DNA from: Mayamaea pseudoterrestris
Lineage: Eukaryota > Bacillariophyta > Bacillariophyceae > Sellaphorales > Sellaphoraceae
Direction of reading: 5' to 3'
Assembly: GCA_027923505.1 (NCBI GenBank)
Contig: BROI01000015.1
Location: forward strand, 496,001 to 560,000
Length of the DNA: 64,000 nucleotides
The position numbers were made by a program, and so were the translations under genes. A model generated the notes under the pieces. It was not told the DNA's origin and ran no database searches. It saw only the letters and a program-made list of their open reading frames with translations. This document shows, in pieces, positions 9,815 through 19,654 of the stretch (position 1 is the stretch's first letter; each line of letters begins with the position of its first letter).

Positions 9815-11477
9815 TCAGTTGTCGTCAATATGATCGTCCATCAATGGAATGGGCGCAGGCACCGTCTTGAAGTCGCAGCCAGTGAAACTTCGAACGTCGT
9901 CGACCGTCATTCCAGGAGCAATTTCGACGAGCGTGAGACCTGATCCGCCCTTCTTATCGCAGTCGAAAACGCCCATGTCTGTAATGATGCGGTCGACGAC
10001 CTTGTGGCCCGTCAATGGCAGTGTGCACTCGTCCATGACTTTAAACGAACCGTCCTTCGCAACATGGTCCATGGTTACGACAACCCGTGAGTTCGGGGCG
10101 CCCACTAAATCCATGGCTAGCGTACAGTGGAAAGGAGGTGAAGTTAGAATATTTTAGAAGGCACTGATAAATTTTTGAGGCACTTTAACCCAGCTTACCT
10201 CCGCCCATTCCTTTGAAAAGTTTGCCTGGCACTAGCCAGCTTGCCAAATCGCCAGATGCGCTAACTTGCAAGCCTCCCAAAATGGTCAACTGAATATGCC
10301 CACCGCGGATCATGCTAAACGACATGCTGGAACTGAACGTCGACGCTCCAGGCAATGGAGTAATTGTTTCCTTTCCGGCATTGATAAAGTCTGCGTCAGC
10401 TTTCTCCTTGGAACTTGGATAGGGACCTATTCCCATTAACCCATTCTCAGCTTGCAATTCTATCTTAATGCCATCCGGGACATAGTTGGACGCCATAGTT
10501 GGCATGCCGATGCCCAGATTTACGTACGCACCGTTGGTAAACTCCTTAGCCGCCCGCCGCATCACACGACCACGCTCACCGCTGACGAATCCAGACTTCG
10601 CCTGCGATGATTTATCCAAAAGTTTCAAGCGCTCAATACGCTTTTCATTGTCGATTGCCGCAATCACCTTGTGGACAAAGACGCCAGGCAGGTGTATGTC
10701 ATCTGGGTCTAGCGCTCCCGCCGGCACAATCGTTTCAGCCTCAGCAATCGTAATTTTGCCAGCCATGGCCGCATCCGGATTTGCATTTCGCGCCGTTCCC
10801 TTAAAGACAAGGTTTCCTCGCGTATCTGCTACGGCAGCCTTGACCAGGCTTACATCAGCGTACAAAGCTTCCTCCAAAACGTATTCAATATTGTTGAATA
10901 CTCGCGTTTCACGAGGCTGACTCGCTACCAAAATTTCATGATCCACACTTCCTAGTTTATATTGAATCGGAATACCGCCGTGCGCGTATATAGTTCCCGC
11001 TCCAGTTGGAGTATAAAATGCCGGTATACCAGCACCAGCTGCTTGGAGTCGTTGTGCCAATGTGCCTTGCGGAACAAGTTCCACCTGAAGGCGACCCGCA
11101 AAGAATTCTTGCTCAAGGTATTTGTTCTCGCCCACGTAGCTGCTCATTAAACGCTTGACTTTTCCAGATTCAATCAGTTTTCCAAGCGCAAAACCATCAA
11201 CTCCCCCAGTCAGTGAAGCGACCGTCAAGTTTTTGGCGTTGGTCTCGGAGCTTGTTGCAAGTTCGTTTAGCAGTGTCTCTGGATTGCCCGATAGACCAAA
11301 GCCACCGACAGCAATGAGAGCACCATCCAGATTAATCCCAGCCAAAGCCTCTTTCGCGCTGCCGACGACTTTGGATAATGGAGCGCCGTTTGCTGGTGTC
11401 GAGAAACATCGTCGAGAAACGTCGAGGTAGATTCGTCGAAGACCTGGTTCATGATGCAGCAGCACATGGAAGACCAT
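9815..11477 (-). CDS. OXCT1: Succinyl-CoA:3-ketoacid CoA-transferase, mitochondrial (SCOT)
   Basis: Two exons, 11477-10199 and 10116-9815, flank an 82-bp intron (GTAAGC...GCTAG); the product is 526 aa, normal for the fused alpha-beta eukaryotic enzyme. The join gives KGMGG|AMDLV, a signature of the family. Residues 1-30 are Arg-rich and amphipathic, fitting a mitochondrial presequence. The alpha-type part carries the GGFGLSGNPE motif (about residues 58-67). The beta-type part carries QAENGLMGIGP, whose Glu344 is the expected catalytic residue that forms the glutamyl-CoA thioester. The enzyme moves CoA from succinyl-CoA to acetoacetate, the key step in using ketone bodies and in some branched-chain amino-acid and acetate metabolism. 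Confidence 0.95.
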
Positions 11478-11797
11478 GATGCGTGATATGCTAGCTCTTC
11501 CTTAGATCCAGTCAAAATTTAGTTTCGCTTCTTCTTTGCCGGGCAAGGTTCGGAATGCAACGATAACAAGTAATGAAGCAACGAGAAGTGAGCGATCAGC
11601 CATGACACGCCATCATCAGCAAGGATGCAAAGAACAAACACAAACGCGGAGCGAAGACGAATGAAGCCTCACTTCTCATGTCGCACCCTCACTGATGCTA
11701 AGAACATGTGTATCGCATCGGGTTCCAATAACCGGAACCTTGCGAGTCTCCACACGTTGATGAAAACTCGTCACTTGCTTTTTTCACACAATTCACC
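11478..11797. other. Divergent promoter region (SCOT / Smr-UIM)
   Basis: 320 bp between two divergent start codons. No coding sequence or clear motif is seen. Confidence 0.4.
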
Positions 11798-13141
11798 ATG
11801 ACGGCCATGCGTGCCGACCCTGCTCTCATTGATATGTCGTCTTCCCATTCATCCTTGAGCTCCATAGACGACAAGAGTACTCGAAGACAGCAGGGCAGCG
11901 AGATACCAAGTCTAGACCTCCATGGCCTCACGAGAGACGTTGCAATTCGACGCGTCACTGACTTTTTAGAAACGCACGCTGCCGCACCTAATCCACTTCC
12001 ATCCAGCAGTGCAACGACCAGCAATAACAGCAGCGGTAGTAGAAGCAAACACAAGAAGCGAACTACATGGGTTTGTATCATTACTGGAAGTGGATCTCAT
12101 AGCGCCCAAGGTCCTGTTCTTCGATCCGAAGTGCAAAAGCTGCTTGAGCGCCGACAAATGGAATACTCAAGGAACACTGCAGGTAGCTTTCTCGTCAATG
12201 CACCCAGCGGCATTACCTTATATGCTCAAACCCAATCAGTAGACTCCAAAATTATAGTTCAAGGACAGAAACAGCAGCAGTCATCAGAGGAGGATGCCGT
12301 CCAAGAGTTTATGCGCAACGCACAAGCTGGACGAGTCGTCACCTTGAACAACCCACGCCCTGATGCATCAATGAATGGATCGTCTAGCAGCTTAAATTCT
12401 TCTGAGCACTTTCCGTCACTCCAAGAAGTTCAAAGAGAGCATAATGATATTGTCAAGGCGCAAGAAGAAAGCTTGAGTGCTTTTGAATCAAGTCGCAAAC
12501 TAGCGTCGCAGGAACAGTCGGCCATTCAAGCAGCACTAGCACTTTCACAGGAGCAGATTGACAGGGAGCGACAGGAGGAAGAAGCCGCCATACTTACAGC
12601 ACTTGAAGAATCCAAAAGCATGGCGGAGCTACAACTAAAAGAGGAACTCGACTTGATGAAAAAGGCACTGGACGAATCAAAGCAAGAGTCAGAACTACAG
12701 CAACAGCAGGAGAGCAACTTGCTAAAAAAGGCACTTGAAGACTCCAAGCTACAAGCCGAGTTGGAACAGCAACATGAACAAGAAGCCATGGCTAAGGCGC
12801 TTGAGGAGTCAAAGCGCCAGATGGAGTTCGAGGAGGCGCAGATGAACTTGATTTTGGAGGAATCCAAACGATTAGCACAGAGTCATCAAACGAGCGACGA
12901 GCTTTTGCTACAAAAGGCATTGGAGGAGTCACAAAAGGCTGCCAAGGCTCTTCAGGAGGAAGATTTGCTACTGCTACGAGTCATGGAGGCATCTAGACGC
13001 CAGCATTATTCGAATCATCCGCGCGAAGACGAAGTGCTTTCGCTGGTGCTCACACAATCAGCGCGACTTGCGCAACAAGACCAAATGTCCGACGACGAGC
13101 TAATACGGCGCATCATGGATCAAAGTTTGAAGGACAACTGA
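11798..13141 (+). CDS. Smr-domain protein with a tandem array of ubiquitin-interacting motifs
   Basis: A single-exon 447-aa protein. Residues about 37-145 form an Smr (small MutS-related) domain: LDLHG at 39-43, then ITGSGSHSAQGPVL and RSEVQKLLERR. From about residue 230 to the end there is a near-continuous run of UIM-like units of the acidic-x-Ala-x3-Ser type: AALALSQ, ILTALEESK, MKKALDESK, LKKALEDSK, MAKALEESK, NLILEESK, LQKALEESQ, LRVMEASR, LVLTQSARLA and IRRIMDQSLKD, about ten units. Smr domains bind or nick nucleic acid; UIMs bind ubiquitin and give avidity for polyubiquitin. The combination suggests a ubiquitin-dependent nucleic-acid factor, for example in DNA repair or ribosome/mRNA quality control. 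That role is inference; both halves are clear. Confidence 0.85.
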   Translation: MTAMRADPALIDMSSSHSSLSSIDDKSTRRQQGSEIPSLDLHGLTRDVAIRRVTDFLETHAAAPNPLPSSSATTSNNSSGSRSKHKKRTTWVCIITGSGSHSAQGPVLRSEVQKLLERRQMEYSRNTAGSFLVNAPSGITLYAQTQSVDSKIIVQGQKQQQSSEEDAVQEFMRNAQAGRVVTLNNPRPDASMNGSSSSLNSSEHFPSLQEVQREHNDIVKAQEESLSAFESSRKLASQEQSAIQAALALSQEQIDRERQEEEAAILTALEESKSMAELQLKEELDLMKKALDESKQESELQQQQESNLLKKALEDSKLQAELEQQHEQEAMAKALEESKRQMEFEEAQMNLILEESKRLAQSHQTSDELLLQKALEESQKAAKALQEEDLLLLRVMEASRRQHYSNHPREDEVLSLVLTQSARLAQQDQMSDDELIRRIMDQSLKDN

Positions 13142-13306
13142 CTTTTGCTTGAACATTCCCGGAGAATTCTACTGGAAAATTAGCTACGATACGACGAAAC
13201 ATTGTACAATTTGCAATTGCAGGCTAGCATAGCGAAATTTCGTTTATATAGACCATACGGATCATGACATGTATAAAAAGTGCTAACTCTAGGACTAGCG
13301 CGTACC

Positions 13307-15778
13307 TCACGAAAGGAAGTATCTAGAGCCACTTCCGGTGCGTACTGTTTCTTCCGCAGCAATCCTTCCGGATGCAATTGGCGATGTCGTGATACGTTCA
13401 CCATCTCGAAAGTTGGGCGAGCCACTTATAAGCCCAGTAATGCTGCCATCGCGATTCTCCTTCCACTTGCTAATGGAAGGGACGCCTCGAGGGGCCGTTC
13501 GCACTGGCCTTCTCTCAAATCCGGTAGACCTTTTCGCAGACGCTGGCGATGGACTGAAAGGAGCTGAGCTACTTTCAATCTTGGCCGTATTTCCAAATAG
13601 CGAGAATGTTGATCGAGGCTTCGCCTGTTCGACTGTCTCAAGCGCAGTCTTGGCATCTTTGTCGCGAGTTTGACGAGTGAGCGTTATTGTTGCCCCCGGA
13701 AGAGCCGAGAAAAGGTCTTTCATGGCATTCTGTTTATTTGTAACGCCACCTGGAGTAGTGTCGCTCAAGAAATACTTGGAACCGCTGCCCGTCTCCACAA
13801 CACATCCATTCTCAATATCACCCTTTGCAATCTTCGTTGTCTCGATACGATCGCCATCGTCAAAGTTAGAATTGCCGTACACTAATCCGCTAATGCCTCC
13901 GTCTCGTCGAAGCTTCCACCTCACAATAGTTGAAACGCCAGCTGGCGCCTTCGTTAACCTTGGAGAGGGCTTCTTTTGAGAAGGCGCAACCCGAAGACTG
14001 GGACTCGAGAATATGTTCATGACCGGCGTGATTTGCGCCTGTTGCTCCTTGTTTCGCTGAGCTTCCAATCGTTGCTGCTCAGCTTTGACTGCAGAAGACT
14101 TCCGAGCGTCGGCTTGCTCCTGTTTCTTCAATTGAGCAGCTTTGTTTGCAGCCTCGCGTTTCACGCGTGCCTTGTCAACAGCTGCCTTCTGCGCAGCGGC
14201 TTGCTCTTGTTTCTTTTTTAGTTCCGCTTGTCGCTTCGCTGCAGCCTCTTGGCGTTGCCTTTCCTCCGCTGCTTGGCGGTTTCGCGCGTCTTGTTGCTTG
14301 CGCTCCATATCTGATTGACGTTGCGATTCTAGACGAGCCTTTGCTGCTTCTGCAGCCTGTTGCTTCTTCGCAAGTTCTGCTTGGCGTCTACTCTCCGCCT
14401 CTGCCTGACGTTTCGCATCAGCTGCGTTCCTTCGGGCTTCGTCTTCTCTACGTTTCTTGTCTAAATCGTCGCGTCGCTTCGCCTCCGCCTCGCGTGCCCT
14501 GGCTGCCGCTTCTTGCTGTTTCCGTCGCTGATCAGCTTCGTCGCGCTTGCGTTTTGCGTCCGCTTCCTTAGTGTCTGTACTCGTTGATCTTGACGCGCTG
14601 TCTTGGTTCAACAAATTCTTCAAAGAAACCTCGCTAAAGATAAAATTATCATCTGATTTCTTTGCAGGGGTTGCCGATTTTTTGGTAGTCGCTTCTGCGA
14701 CCTTGGGCAAGCTGAATGCCGATGGTTCAATCTTGGGTAGCTCCATCTTCGGTGCATCAATTTTCGGCAGCTCAAAGTTTGATAAATTAATTTTCGGCGC
14801 TTCAATCTTTGGTAGCTCAATCTTTGGAGCTTCTTTCTTTGGTGATACAGAACGCGGCGCCGAAGGAGCCCTAGGCGGAACCTTTGGCGGTTCTGGCTTT
14901 TTCGGTGGCTCTACTTTTGCGAGGGGCGTTGTCGGAGGAGGCAGCCTTGGTGGCTGAGGCTCATGCGTCTTGTCCTTGTCCAACATGGCTTCCAATTTCT
15001 TGATTTGTTTGCGCGGCAGGGCAGTCACTTCGTCAACAGCTCTCGTAAAAGTCTTTGACGCCGAGTCGGCAATTCGTCCCGGTGTTGCTGCAGCTTCTTC
15101 GGCCAGCTTGTCAGCTGCGTCTAGTGCAGCATCAGCAATCTTGCTAGGAATGGCTTCAATGCCCTTAATAGTTTCATCAGCTTTCTTTGCAGCGGCTGAT
15201 TGGACCTTGCCAGGAATAGCTTTGATTCCATTGACTGTCTCTTCGGCCTTTCGTTGCGCGGCATTTTGAATATTGCCAGGGATCGACTGAATACCAGCTA
15301 CCATATTATCGGCTTGCCGCTTGGCAGCGTTAGAAGCAGCATTGGCAAGTTTTCCAGGCATTGCCTGAACCTCCGTGGCAACCTTGGTGGCGGCGCCAGT
15401 TGCCGCATTCGCCATGAATTTGCCAACTTTACTCGCAAATCCCTGCATGAATTTGAGTGCCGCATTCTCTTCCTGAGGCGGCGACGATGGTCTCGTCGGT
15501 TGCTTTGGAGTTTGCACTGGAATATTTACTTGTTGCTGCTGTCCGTTGACTTTGTTAAGTGATTGTTCGGCTGCTCGTAAGGCGTCCTCCACTTCTGCTG
15601 TGACGTCCTCGACGCTGATTTGTTCCTTGTTTGGATCGACTGCGTACAACAACGTCGATGGACTGCTATTTTGAATCGTAAGGCTATTGTATGTTCTATA
15701 ATTGACTGGAGCTGCTCGGAAGGCTCCATCGCATGGGATTACAAGCGCAAGGATGGCTGCTGAAAGGGAGAGCCTCAT
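13307..15778 (-). CDS. Repetitive plastid-targeted protein with two C-terminal GSGS-type domains
   Basis: A single-exon 823-aa protein. It opens with a signal peptide ending in an ASAFAP-like site (CDGAFRAAP, Phe at 20), followed by a Ser-rich transit-like stretch, so plastid import is likely. Residues about 105-275 hold six amphipathic repeats of about 22-26 residues around IPGKIADAA-like cores. A Pro-rich part with repeated PKIELPKIEAPKI units follows, then a very long charged Lys/Arg/Glu/Ala helix (about 390-620). Two homologous 60-residue units end the protein, each with W-x4-DG-x-I-x-G, NF-x-DG-x-x-I and TGSGS-x-YFL. I associate that end module with plastid proteins of diatoms and relatives; its function is unknown to me. 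Overall it looks structural, perhaps thylakoid- or envelope-associated, but no function can be assigned. Confidence 0.78.
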   Translation of the reverse strand: MRLSLSAAILALVIPCDGAFRAAPVNYRTYNSLTIQNSSPSTLLYAVDPNKEQISVEDVTAEVEDALRAAEQSLNKVNGQQQQVNIPVQTPKQPTRPSSPPQEENAALKFMQGFASKVGKFMANAATGAATKVATEVQAMPGKLANAASNAAKRQADNMVAGIQSIPGNIQNAAQRKAEETVNGIKAIPGKVQSAAAKKADETIKGIEAIPSKIADAALDAADKLAEEAAATPGRIADSASKTFTRAVDEVTALPRKQIKKLEAMLDKDKTHEPQPPRLPPPTTPLAKVEPPKKPEPPKVPPRAPSAPRSVSPKKEAPKIELPKIEAPKINLSNFELPKIDAPKMELPKIEPSAFSLPKVAEATTKKSATPAKKSDDNFIFSEVSLKNLLNQDSASRSTSTDTKEADAKRKRDEADQRRKQQEAAARAREAEAKRRDDLDKKRREDEARRNAADAKRQAEAESRRQAELAKKQQAAEAAKARLESQRQSDMERKQQDARNRQAAEERQRQEAAAKRQAELKKKQEQAAAQKAAVDKARVKREAANKAAQLKKQEQADARKSSAVKAEQQRLEAQRNKEQQAQITPVMNIFSSPSLRVAPSQKKPSPRLTKAPAGVSTIVRWKLRRDGGISGLVYGNSNFDDGDRIETTKIAKGDIENGCVVETGSGSKYFLSDTTPGGVTNKQNAMKDLFSALPGATITLTRQTRDKDAKTALETVEQAKPRSTFSLFGNTAKIESSSAPFSPSPASAKRSTGFERRPVRTAPRGVPSISKWKENRDGSITGLISGSPNFRDGERITTSPIASGRIAAEETVRTGSGSRYFLS

Positions 15779-16131
15779 CGTTTGTCCCGAGGATCGATGA
15801 TATTATTCAAGCAGATTGAATTTGCGAATTAACCTGGCTGAGCAGTACTTGTTTCGCTTACACTCAAGGTCGTTAAGCTTTTTAATTGCCTGCAAATATG
15901 AATCAGATTATCGTCGAACGATGGGCATGTCGTCGCTCATCGTCACCTTTCCATGAAGCTGGATCTTCCTTGCGCGGGCGGTTTCAACGTGACGCGAGAA
16001 ACGGACTGACGTTTCCAACCTGATCCTTAAATGGGACAGTCCACTTAGCTACTGTACCGCAGGGTAGCCTACTTTCATCTTTTCAAATGACAAGCAATCA
16101 GTATGTTTTCTACTACTATATTAGACAGTAT
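15779..16131. other. Intergenic region
   Basis: About 350 bp between the plastid-protein start and the RPS18 stop; nothing recognisable. Confidence 0.4.
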
Positions 16132-16984
16132 TTAATGCTTGCGGCGACCAGTGGAGCAAGTGTGCTGTCCACGTACGCGGACGGCCCACCAGTGTCGCAA
16201 ACCGCGGTGAGCCCGGATCTTCTTGAGACGCTCAATGTCGTCACGAAACTTGGCGGCAATGTTTTGTGCAAAGACTTGCGAGTACTTGCCCGTCTTGAAA
16301 TCCTTTTGTCTGTTTAAAAACCACAAAGGAATCTTGAACTGACGGGGATTCTGAATGACAGCAACGAGCTTTTCAATCTCATCGGCCGTGAGTTCTCCCG
16401 CGCGCTTGTTGACATCGACTTCCGCCTTTTTGCAAATCAAGTCGGAGAATCGACGACCAATTCCTCCAATCTTGGTCAAACCAAAAACGACATTGCGCTT
16501 TCCCTCAACGTTGGTATTGAGAATACGCAGAATGTGCTGGAATTCGGGGCCTTGGACCAATGAAGCAGACCTGAACGCAACGTGAAGAGGCCGAAAAGAA
16601 AGTGAGCAAATTTGTGATTCAATCGTATCGTGAAGCAACCAAGCATAGTTTATCTCGATCTGATAGCATTTTCTCTCTATAAGCGCAAAGCCAATGGAAG
16701 CAGTGTTCTGTTGTGTAGTTCCACGAAAAGTGATAATTTCAAATAGACCGCCTGGGTAACTTGTAACGTGCTTGCACGAGTTTGAACTCTTCGAGTTGAA
16801 CGTGTTTCAACAGGTCACAGAGTCCGCAGCAGCCTCGTAGACGCCTTTGTCACGTAGCAAAGACGGCCCGAAGCTATGTAAAATTGACCACTCGTCAGTC
16901 GATGCCAACTTGCCGCCCCTCCGCTGATCAAAAATTCCAAGTGCAAGCCACTAGCAAGACACTAGCAATCCGTTATACTTACAT
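16132..16984 (-). CDS. RPS18: 40S ribosomal protein S18 (uS13)
   Basis: The first coding exon supplies only the A and T of the start codon (16984-16983). A 412-bp intron follows (16982-16571, GTAAGTAT...TTCAG), and exon 2 (16570-16132) begins with the G. The protein then reads [17 protein letters not shown], a normal uS13 start, and continues through [15 protein letters not shown] and [17 protein letters not shown]. The length is 146 aa, slightly short: the usual basic tail after TGRR is replaced by KH and a stop. uS13 sits in the head of the small subunit and contacts the large subunit and P-site tRNA. The gene shares a 253-bp divergent promoter with NOP4/RBM28, so the two ribosome-linked genes may be co-regulated. 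Confidence 0.93.
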
Positions 16985-17237
16985 GATGCTAATTTTTTGT
17001 TATCGCAATTCAAGGAGCCAAGAGCAACAAAACGATAGACTTGCGATGCTTTTGTTGGGCGACGAGCAACTCGTCGAAGTTAGTAAGCCGGTAACTTGAA
17101 AGTCTGTTCGGTACACAAATGTCAGCGTCGCTCCGGGAATGACAGCTTCACGACCGAGGACCACCGATTTGTGCCAAAGAACAAACCGAGAAGGAGTCTG
17201 CTGTCCAAGTTGCACTCATTCCTTGCTTTCGACTAAC
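16985..17237. promoter_or_regulatory. Divergent promoter between RPS18 and NOP4/RBM28
   Basis: 253 bp separate the two start codons on opposite strands. Both products act in ribosome formation, so shared control is plausible. No specific box could be assigned by eye. Confidence 0.5.
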
Positions 17238-19589
17238 ATGTCATCCAAAAAGTCGACGCAGTTCACAGTTTTTGTGCGTTTCAATCCGCCCAATGCCAAT
17301 CTTCGTCGGCATCATACGGAGCAGTGGTTCGCCGGCGTTGGTCCGATCAAGAAAAGCAGCCTCATTCATCAAGACAATAAGGTCTATGGCTTTATCAAGT
17401 ATACGTGTCAACAAGATACGGAACAAGCTGTTAAAGAGTATAACAATAAGGCATATACGGTAGATGGAGAAAAGGTTCAGGTGCAAATGGTCTTGGCCGA
17501 CAAGGCATCATCGTCGGCAAGTGCTGTTTCGACGACGCCATCGGCGACGGCACCAAAAGATACACTCGACAAGAGGCAGCCCGAGCAGTCACAGGAGCAG
17601 CAACATGATCGACGTGACACTCATGAAGTCTACCGCAAAAAGGCCTGCCGCCTCATCCTCCGCAACCTTGCCTTTTCTGCCACGGAGCGTGAGATTCGCA
17701 AATCACTTTCAACCTTTGGACCACTGACGGAGGTTCACATTCCGACGGTGACTGGCGCGCCGACGCATCGGGGCTTTGCCTTTGTCACTTTTGAAAAGGT
17801 GAATGACGCCAATGAGTGCTTGAAGGCTGCCGGTAATATTATGATTGGTAAACGACCCGTGCAAGTGGCGCACTCACTAAACAAGGCAGACTATGATCAA
17901 CAAAAGCAAAAGGGTGATCAAAAAGGAAAGGATAAAAGATTTCGAAATGACGAAAAGATGAATGTTGTCGAAGAAAAGAAGGATCACGACGAAAACAGTG
18001 ATGACGACCACGAGGAACACGACGGCGAAGAGAGCGACGACCAATCGGAGACAGGCAGCACTCATGACTTTGCCAAGGCTGACGATGACTCTCACATGGA
18101 CGAGAAGTCGCAAGAAGAGGGCAGGAAATCGGACCGTAATGCAGCCTTGGCTGAGAAACGTGCCCTCTTCATTCGCAACTTGCCCTTTGATGTTTCACGA
18201 CATGATCTATTTGAATTGTTTCGCAAATATGGCAAGATTGACTCCATTTATCTCTGTAAGGGCGAAAATGGAATTGCCAAGGGTACAGCTTTTTTAAACT
18301 ACGTCAAGCCGGCAGCCGCGCAGAGAGCGGTGCAGGCGGCAGATGTAAGTGGCGGCGCCGGTGGTGATTTTGACGGGGCTGGCATTTTGCTGAGTGGTAG
18401 ACGCTTGTTGGTTGATTTGGCCGTCGACAAGGAGACTGCCACAACTCTTACAATTGACAAGAACAATGTGGGTGGAAAAGATCGGCGCAACATGTATCTT
18501 CGGACGGAAGGGCGCGTGGATGAAACATCTGAATGGGAAGCATTGCCCGCAGCGGACAAGGAAAAGCGACAGCGAGCATGGGCAGACAAGAATACTAAGC
18601 TTAAGTCTCCTATCTTCTTCATCAATCCAACGCGGCTTAGTTTCCGTAATCTAGCCAAGCATGTCGACGAGACGGGGCTTAAAAAGTTGCTTGTCTCTGC
18701 AACTGCAAAAGGCATTGAGAAGAAGCTAGTGTCGGCGCAGGACCAGATTGCCATGTGGAAAGCGAAGGGCGACATGACCACTCGTGAGATCCTCGCTCGC
18801 ATACAAGAGATTGAGGAAGGTGAAGACGGCGAAAATTCAATACTACCAGCGTTTGACTCTGCAAACGTAAGGCGCTACATTCCATCTGTCTTTATCGACC
18901 GAGACTATTCGAAGGGAGACCGCAAAGATGCTCCCAGTAGAGGCTTTGGCTTTGCGCAATTCGAACACCATGTCCATGCATTGGCTTGCTTGCGCGAGCT
19001 GAACAACAATACCGATTACACGAAGGACTTTGTTGCTGGAGGAAGCCGAGCGTGGCAGGCGCTAAAGCGACCGAAAAAATCTAAGAAAAAAGCAGCTTTT
19101 GAATCCGATGCGAGTGGATTAACAGATGAAGACGGGCAAGTCAAACTGCCTCGGCTAGTTGTTGAATTTACTGTCGAAAACAAGGTCAAGGCGAAGCAGC
19201 AAGTTGAGCATCGCGCGCATCAAGAGGCCAACGTGTTAAAGCAAAAGCTCGAGGGTAAGTCTTCGAAGAAGAAGAAGGAAAAGAACAAGGCTCGAGGAGC
19301 ACGACAGCGCGAGAATCGACGCAAGGCTCAAGAAATGGACGGCGAGACTGCAGAAGTTGAGACAACAAATGCTGTGGCGAGCGAGGCGATGGAAACCGAG
19401 GAACATCTTACCGTGGAGAAGACGAAAATGGCCAAGCCGCCAAAGAAGAAGCCAAAGATTGATCCGAGCGAGAAAAAATTCAACGATTTGGTGGAAACTT
19501 ATAAGCGCTCCTTCGTTGCCAGTACTACCATCGCTGAGGTTGCAGGAGCGGCATCAGCCGAGAAGTCTGAGAAACGATGGTTCGAGTAA
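17238..19589 (+). CDS. NOP4: Nucleolar RNA-binding protein NOP4/RBM28-like
   Basis: A single-exon frame of 783 aa from the ATG at 17238 (context CTAACATGTC), with four RRM domains. RRM1 covers residues about 6-85 and is divergent. RRM2 is near 140-220 (LILRNLAF ... HRGFAFVTF). RRM3 is near 315-400 (LFIRNLPF ... GTAFLNYV). RRM4 is near 515-640 and is split by an insertion (RLSFRNLAKHVDE ... RGFGFAQFEHH). A long acidic linker separates RRM2 and RRM3, and a Lys-rich tail (KKKKEKNKARGARQRENR) closes the protein. This is the layout of yeast Nop4 and human RBM28, nucleolar factors needed for 27S pre-rRNA processing and 60S assembly. Its divergent neighbour is RPS18. Confidence 0.9.
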   Translation: MSSKKSTQFTVFVRFNPPNANLRRHHTEQWFAGVGPIKKSSLIHQDNKVYGFIKYTCQQDTEQAVKEYNNKAYTVDGEKVQVQMVLADKASSSASAVSTTPSATAPKDTLDKRQPEQSQEQQHDRRDTHEVYRKKACRLILRNLAFSATEREIRKSLSTFGPLTEVHIPTVTGAPTHRGFAFVTFEKVNDANECLKAAGNIMIGKRPVQVAHSLNKADYDQQKQKGDQKGKDKRFRNDEKMNVVEEKKDHDENSDDDHEEHDGEESDDQSETGSTHDFAKADDDSHMDEKSQEEGRKSDRNAALAEKRALFIRNLPFDVSRHDLFELFRKYGKIDSIYLCKGENGIAKGTAFLNYVKPAAAQRAVQAADVSGGAGGDFDGAGILLSGRRLLVDLAVDKETATTLTIDKNNVGGKDRRNMYLRTEGRVDETSEWEALPAADKEKRQRAWADKNTKLKSPIFFINPTRLSFRNLAKHVDETGLKKLLVSATAKGIEKKLVSAQDQIAMWKAKGDMTTREILARIQEIEEGEDGENSILPAFDSANVRRYIPSVFIDRDYSKGDRKDAPSRGFGFAQFEHHVHALACLRELNNNTDYTKDFVAGGSRAWQALKRPKKSKKKAAFESDASGLTDEDGQVKLPRLVVEFTVENKVKAKQQVEHRAHQEANVLKQKLEGKSSKKKKEKNKARGARQRENRRKAQEMDGETAEVETTNAVASEAMETEEHLTVEKTKMAKPPKKKPKIDPSEKKFNDLVETYKRSFVASTTIAEVAGAASAEKSEKRWFE

Positions 19590-19654
19590 GCTTAGACTGG
19601 CACCACTATCTTTACATGATTTACATTTAACAAGTAGTCAATCGCTTTAGATGG

